A stretch of DNA of 64,000 nucleotides from Cupriavidus sp. AU9028 (GTDB taxonomy: Bacteria; Pseudomonadota; Gammaproteobacteria; Burkholderiales; Burkholderiaceae). The notes beneath the pieces were generated by a model. The model had not been told where the DNA came from, did no database searches, and was given only the letters and a program-made list of their open reading frames with translations. Shown here one piece after another: positions 60,178-64,000 of the stretch (position 1 is its first letter; the number at the start of each line of letters is the position of its first letter). The stretch covers positions 1 through 64,000 of the forward strand of contig NZ_JAIMCG010000009.1 in NCBI RefSeq assembly GCF_019795295.1, given 5' to 3'. The translations under genes and the position numbers were made by a program.

Positions 60178-60954
60178 TCAGTGGGCGCCCTGCAGTTCGG
60201 CCTCGACCGTGCCCATGTAGGCCTCCATCACGCGCGGGTCGCGCGACACATCGGCATACGGACCCTCGGCGAGAATCGCGCCACGCTGCAGCACCGTGAT
60301 GGTGTCGGCGATCGACGAGACCACGTTCATGTTGTGCTCCACCATCAGGATGGTGCGACCCTTCGACACCTCGCGGATCAGCTCGGTCACGCGATCGACA
60401 TCCTCGTGGCCCATGCCCTGCGTCGGTTCGTCGAGCAGCATCAGCTCCGGCTCCATCGCCAGCGTCGTGGCGATCTCCAGCGCGCGCTTGCGCCCGTAAG
60501 GAAGATTGACGGTCACCGTATCGGCGAAGGACGACAGTCCTACCTGGTCCAGCAACTCCATTGCGCGGCGATCGAGCACCGTCAACGAGCGTTCGCTGCG
60601 CCAGAAATGGAACGACGTGCCCAGGCTGCGCTGCAGGCCGATGCGCACGTTCTCCAGCACCGTCAGGTGCGGAAAGACTGCGGAAATCTGGAACGAACGG
60701 ATGATGCCGCGCCGGGCGATCTGCGCCGGCTTCTCGCGGGTGATATCGATGCCGTTGAACAGGATAGAGCCGGTGGTCGGCTCGAGGAATTTGGTCAGCA
60801 GATTGAAGCAGGTCGTCTTGCCCGCGCCATTCGGGCCGATCAGCGCATGGATCGAGCCGCGCCGCACCCGAAGGTTAACGTCGCTTACCGCGGTAAACCC
60901 CTTGAATTCCTTCGTGAGGTTGCGCGTCTCCAGGATGATGTCCTGCTGATTCAT
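60178..60954 (-). CDS. livG: Branched-chain-type ABC transporter ATPase LivG (second operon)
   Basis: Cytoplasmic ATPase, 258 aa. Walker A GPNGAGKTT is canonical and Walker B is LMLLDEPTQGMGHED. The signature position reads LPYGRKRALEIA instead of LSGGQ, as is common in LivG. The ATG at 60954 follows AGGAG. First gene of the operon; its promoter lies in 60955-61431. Confidence 0.94.
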   Translation of the reverse strand: MNQQDIILETRNLTKEFKGFTAVSDVNLRVRRGSIHALIGPNGAGKTTCFNLLTKFLEPTTGSILFNGIDITREKPAQIARRGIIRSFQISAVFPHLTVLENVRIGLQRSLGTSFHFWRSERSLTVLDRRAMELLDQVGLSSFADTVTVNLPYGRKRALEIATTLAMEPELMLLDEPTQGMGHEDVDRVTELIREVSKGRTILMVEHNMNVVSSIADTITVLQRGAILAEGPYADVSRDPRVMEAYMGTVEAELQGAH

Positions 60955-61431
60955 TGTCTCCTGCCCGTCCTCTGCGAGGGCGTGCCGGCGGATAGCCGGG
61001 CGTCGCCCAAGGGTTGCAACCCGCTCGCGCCACGGTGACAAGGCGCTCGCTGCGTGGTGGTGCCACTTCTGATTTTTTGCGCGCGACGACAGCGACAGCC
61101 GGATGCGCATGTGAGCGCTGCATCACGGCTGTCAGGCGTCTATTGTGTGCACCTGCTGCGTTGCAAAACATCGGGGTTTGCACTGACCGCCACTTTGGTG
61201 CGTGCGAGGCTGTGCCGATGATCGAAGAGTCTTTTCGCGCTGGTCCGTCGCGCGAACGCGCAACTCGACACCGAGGTCATTTTCTTCTCATGTGCGGTAG
61301 CTCACCGTCCGCGGGCATCGCGCCCCATCTCCTGCCCAGATCGGCTACTGGAACTCCACAACCGAATAAAAAAGCGCAAAATATGGCACACGGGCGCGAA
61401 CCCCTCGATACATTGGACAGGTAGAACCGAT
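60955..61431. other. 477-bp divergent gap between livG and the XRE gene
   Basis: Must hold promoters for livG (minus) and the XRE regulator (plus). Base composition falls towards the XRE gene (an AT-rich stretch at 61360-61390). I see no certain promoter, operator or gene here. Confidence 0.4.
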
Positions 61432-61923
61432 ATGGACATCCGCTACATCGGCCAGCGCGTGCGAGCACGGCGTGAAGAAATCGGCCTGACGCAAGAGCGG
61501 CTCGCAAGACTCTCTCAGCTATCGAGGGAAACCGTGCAACGACTAGAAGCAGGGACTTTGAAAGACCTTGGTTTTCAGCGCGTGGGCAGGCTTTTGCGCG
61601 TGCTCGGTCTGGACTTCGACAGCCTCTCTCTCGAGCAGAGGAAGCGCAAGCATGGTCTTTGGATGGCCGCGCAAACTGCCAGCGTCAGCTACCGGGGAAC
61701 CCTCTCCCCGGAGATGCTGGAAGAAGCGCTGACGACTGGCAACGTTCCCTCGGGATTCGAGCCGCACATAGGACACCTGCTGGACGAAGCTCCTGTGGAA
61801 GTTCTGGTCATGGCAGTGGAAGAGACGGCAGCGAATGAATCGCTGCCACCCGCGATGGTGTGGAAACAGGTATCGCGACTGGCAGCCGACTTCGCCACAA
61901 CCAGACGAGAACTATGGGCGTGA
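61432..61923 (+). CDS. XRE-family regulator, probable antitoxin of an AbiEii-type system
   Basis: A 163-aa protein with an N-terminal helix-turn-helix (residues 5-60: GQRVRARREEIGLTQERLA, LSRETVQRLEAG). The C-terminal 100 residues match no family I can name. The next gene starts ten bases before its stop and encodes a nucleotidyltransferase toxin-like protein; XRE plus overlapping AbiEii/AbiGii toxin is a known two-gene arrangement. The ATG at 61432 has ACAGGT upstream. Codon use and lower GC than the neighbours suggest acquisition. Confidence 0.7.
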   Translation: MDIRYIGQRVRARREEIGLTQERLARLSQLSRETVQRLEAGTLKDLGFQRVGRLLRVLGLDFDSLSLEQRKRKHGLWMAAQTASVSYRGTLSPEMLEEALTTGNVPSGFEPHIGHLLDEAPVEVLVMAVEETAANESLPPAMVWKQVSRLAADFATTRRELWA

Positions 61924-62151
61924 CGGAGGCAGACCTCCCCGGGGGCCCCTGGCGGGTCCTCTTCGGCCATGCGCTTCGCCTGCTGGAGCAAGTAGAAACG
62001 TTCGGCGGACGCAAGCCGTTCTTCACGTTCGGCGGAGGGACGGTTCTGATGCTCCGATACAACCATCGGTTGAGCAAGGACATCGACCTGTTCGTGCCCG
62101 ATCCGCAATACCTCGGCTTCGTGACCCCCCGCCTCAGCGATATGGCCGACC
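61914..62151 (+). pseudogene. Truncated AbiEii/AbiGii-type nucleotidyltransferase toxin
   Basis: The first 80 or so codons are a clear start of this toxin family: FFTFGGGTVLMLRYNH and RLSKDIDLFVPDPQYLGF carry the GG and DID nucleotidyltransferase residues. After RLSDMADQL (about 62150) the frame runs on to a stop at 62432 with no family resemblance, whereas a different frame carries an unrelated plasmid-type sequence. The usual 250-300 aa toxin is therefore lost beyond its first third. It overlaps the XRE gene by ten bases. Remnant of a type IV toxin-antitoxin or abortive-infection system. Confidence 0.65.
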
Positions 62152-62457
62152 AGCTACGAATTGGCCCATCGTCTCGACATGTCGCGACAAGCCGCCGAAC
62201 AGCATGCGGCAGCGATCGGGAGTGCGCTGCAAGAAGCCGATGTCGCCACCGGCGACTATCGCGGCGCGCTGGTCCATGGCACGGACCACCACATCGTTCA
62301 GGCCACCGAACAGGGCACGGTCATCGTTCACGAGAGGTTTCGGCTCCCCTCGGTAGTGCGCGGCATAGTGCCCGGGAACATCGTCGTCCGTTTGCGTTAC
62401 TGCAACGGGACCGCAAGCATCGTCAACAGTGAACGTGAAGGCGGGCCGGGACAATAG
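62152..62457 (+). pseudogene. Fragment resembling a KfrB-type domain of plasmid/ICE proteins
   Basis: In the frame one base off the toxin, an open stretch of about 100 codons ends at 62457. It reads GDYRGALVHGTDHHIVQA, then TVIVHERFRLPS and GNIVVRLRYCNGTASIV, a pattern seen in KfrB-like C-terminal domains of conjugative-element proteins. It has no good start (TTG at 62161 without SD) and begins exactly where the toxin loses its similarity, so it looks like a 3' remnant joined by deletion. It stops eight bases from the convergent GMC oxidoreductase. Confidence 0.4.
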
Positions 62458-62465
62458 CTGCTGCA

Positions 62466-64000
62466 TTAGCCGGCTCCAGCACGCCAATCCTCGCGGATCA
62501 TGTCGCTCGCCCGCTCCGCGATCATGATGGTTGGCGAATTGGTATTGCCCGAAGTGATCACCGGCATCACCGACGCATCGACCACGCGCAAGCCTTCGAC
62601 GCCAATCACACGCAGCCGCTCGTCGACCACGGCCTGCGGATCGTCGGCCTTGCCCATGCGGCACGTGCCCACGGGATGGAAGATGGTAGTGCCGATGTCG
62701 CCGGCAGCCTGTGCCAGCGCCTCGTCGCTGTCCACGCCCGGACCCGGCAGCCACTCCTGCGGGCGATATGGCGCCAGCGCCGGCGCGGCGACGATCCGGC
62801 GTGTCAGGCGCAGGGAATCGGCAGCGACCTTGCGGTCCTCGTCCGTCGCGAGGTAGTTCGGTGCGATCACGGGCGGCTGGCGGAAGTCGGGCTGGTCGAT
62901 ATGCACGCTGCCGCGCGAGGTCGGGCGCAGGTTGCAGACGCTGGCGGTGAAGGCGTTGAAGCTGTGCAGGGGATCGCCGAACTTGTCCAGCGATAGCGGC
63001 TGCACGTGATACTCGACGTTGGGTCGCTCGTGCTCGTCGCTGGAACGCGCGAACGCGCCCAGCTGGGACGGCGCCATGCTCATGGGCCCGCTCTGGTTCA
63101 GCGCGTATTGCAGGCCGATACCGAGCTTGCCCCACCAGCGCGCCACGCGCGTGTTGAGCGTGCGCACGCCATCGACCTTGACGATCATGCGCAGCTGCAG
63201 GTGATCCTGCAGATTCTCGCCCACGCCGGGCAGCGCCTGACGCACCGGGATGCCGAGTGCCTGCAGACGCCACGGCTGACCGATGCCGCTGAGCTCCAGC
63301 AGCTGCGGCGTGTTGATCGCGCCAGCTGCCAGGATGACTTCACGCCGCGCCGCGGCCGTGTGCCGCTGCCCGGCGCCGGTGAATTCGAGGCCGCTGCAGC
63401 GCCGGCCTTCGAAGGCCAGCGCTGACACCTGCGCGCCGGTGATCAGGGTCAGGTTCGGCCGCTCCGATGCCTTGCGCAGGAAGGCCTTGGCGGTGTTCCA
63501 GCGGATGCCGCGGCGCTGGTTGACTTCGAAGTAGCCGACGCCGAAGTTGTCGCCCCGATTGAAGTCGCCGGTGCGCGGAATGCCGGTCTGCTCGGCGGCA
63601 TCGATGAAGCGTTCGAGAATGTCCCAGCGCAACCGCTGCGGTTCCACGCGCCACTCGCCGCCGGCGCCGTGGTATTCGCTGGCACCGGCGTGATGATCCT
63701 CGCTGCGCTTGAACAACGGCAGCACGTTGTCCCAGCGCCAGCCATCGTCGCCGGTAATGCGCGCCCACTCGTCGTAGTCCTCGCGCTGCCCGCGCATGTA
63801 GATCATGCCGTTGATGGACGAGCATCCGCCGAGCACGCGCCCGCGCGGGTAGATCAGCGAGCGCCCGTTCAGGCCGGGTTCGGCCACGGTGCGGTACATC
63901 CAGTCCGTGCGAGGGTTGCCGATGCAGTACAGGTAGCCGACCGGAATATGAATCCAGTGATAGTCGTCCTTGCCACCCGCCTCCAGCAGCAGCACGCTGA
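62466..64000 (-). CDS. GMC-family FAD oxidoreductase (alcohol/choline dehydrogenase-like), 5' end outside the window
   Basis: At least 511 codons are present; the N terminus with the FAD GxGxxG motif lies beyond 64000. Visible family features are LLLEAGG at the edge, PRGRVLGGCSSINGMIYMRG, AGAINTPQLLELSGIG, the active-site histidine region IFHPVGTCRMG and the C-terminal NTNSPTIMIAERASDMI. Members oxidise alcohols or choline with FAD; the substrate cannot be set here. It is convergent with the KfrB-like fragment. Confidence 0.93.
   Translation of the reverse strand, partial: SVLLLEAGGKDDYHWIHIPVGYLYCIGNPRTDWMYRTVAEPGLNGRSLIYPRGRVLGGCSSINGMIYMRGQREDYDEWARITGDDGWRWDNVLPLFKRSEDHHAGASEYHGAGGEWRVEPQRLRWDILERFIDAAEQTGIPRTGDFNRGDNFGVGYFEVNQRRGIRWNTAKAFLRKASERPNLTLITGAQVSALAFEGRRCSGLEFTGAGQRHTAAARREVILAAGAINTPQLLELSGIGQPWRLQALGIPVRQALPGVGENLQDHLQLRMIVKVDGVRTLNTRVARWWGKLGIGLQYALNQSGPMSMAPSQLGAFARSSDEHERPNVEYHVQPLSLDKFGDPLHSFNAFTASVCNLRPTSRGSVHIDQPDFRQPPVIAPNYLATDEDRKVAADSLRLTRRIVAAPALAPYRPQEWLPGPGVDSDEALAQAAGDIGTTIFHPVGTCRMGKADDPQAVVDERLRVIGVEGLRVVDASVMPVITSGNTNSPTIMIAERASDMIREDWRAGAG

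Overview
The window is about 66% GC and reads as chromosomal DNA of a Burkholderiaceae betaproteobacterium of the Cupriavidus/Ralstonia type. The grounds are protein sequence character and gene neighbourhoods (mnmG-rsmG-parA-parB next to atpIBEFHAGDC, hemE-priA-putA, gcvTHP-sdaA) and the many ABC (liv-type) and Bug-type substrate-binding proteins. This assignment is inference; no rRNA or tRNA gene is present to confirm it. Most genes from 22 to 60 kb lie on the minus strand, which fits a replication origin beyond the right end.

0.1-4 kb: minus-strand hemN, with a perfect FNR-type box in its promoter, and the Rep helicase. 4-12 kb: plus-strand gcvTHP behind a sigma-70 promoter, a tandem glycine riboswitch and an intrinsic terminator, followed by a YetF-like membrane protein, sdaA and a persulfide dioxygenase. 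Together these degrade glycine and serine to one-carbon units and pyruvate. 12-16.7 kb: a YbdK-type carboxylate-amine ligase coupled to a CPA2 antiporter, and a large TPR protein. 16.9-22 kb: dctBD, divergent from dctA, which has a sigma-54 promoter. 22-32.5 kb: an orphan liv-type binding protein, trifunctional putA with candidate PutA operators, priA, hemE and a lipase-family hydrolase. 32.5-33.1 kb: a gene-poor stretch holding a candidate small plus-strand transcript with an SD-preceded 15-codon ORF. 33-45.7 kb: the complete ATP synthase operon, parAB, rsmG, mnmG and three perfect parS sites. 45.7-48.7 kb: an N-formylglutamate amidohydrolase/Bug protein pair with a divergent LysR regulator.

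48.7-54 kb: a first liv-type ABC operon (livK-livH-livMG fusion-livF). 54-55.5 kb: a TauE-type permease and a GNAT-like protein. 56-61 kb: a second liv operon (livG-livF-livK-livH-livM), whose LivF has Arg in place of the Walker A Lys. 61.4-62.5 kb: a small accessory island with an XRE regulator, a broken AbiEii-type nucleotidyltransferase toxin and a KfrB-like fragment. 62.5 kb to the right edge: a GMC oxidoreductase that runs out of the window.

The most distinctive items are the broken AbiEii/KfrB junction, the orphan small transcript near 33 kb, the LivF Walker A substitution, the LivM-LivG fusion, the parS embedded in mnmG, and several well-matched regulatory sites (glycine riboswitch, FNR box, sigma-54 promoter, PutA operators). 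No CRISPR array, transposase, rRNA or tRNA gene was seen. All functional calls come from motif and family recognition by eye; no database search was run.
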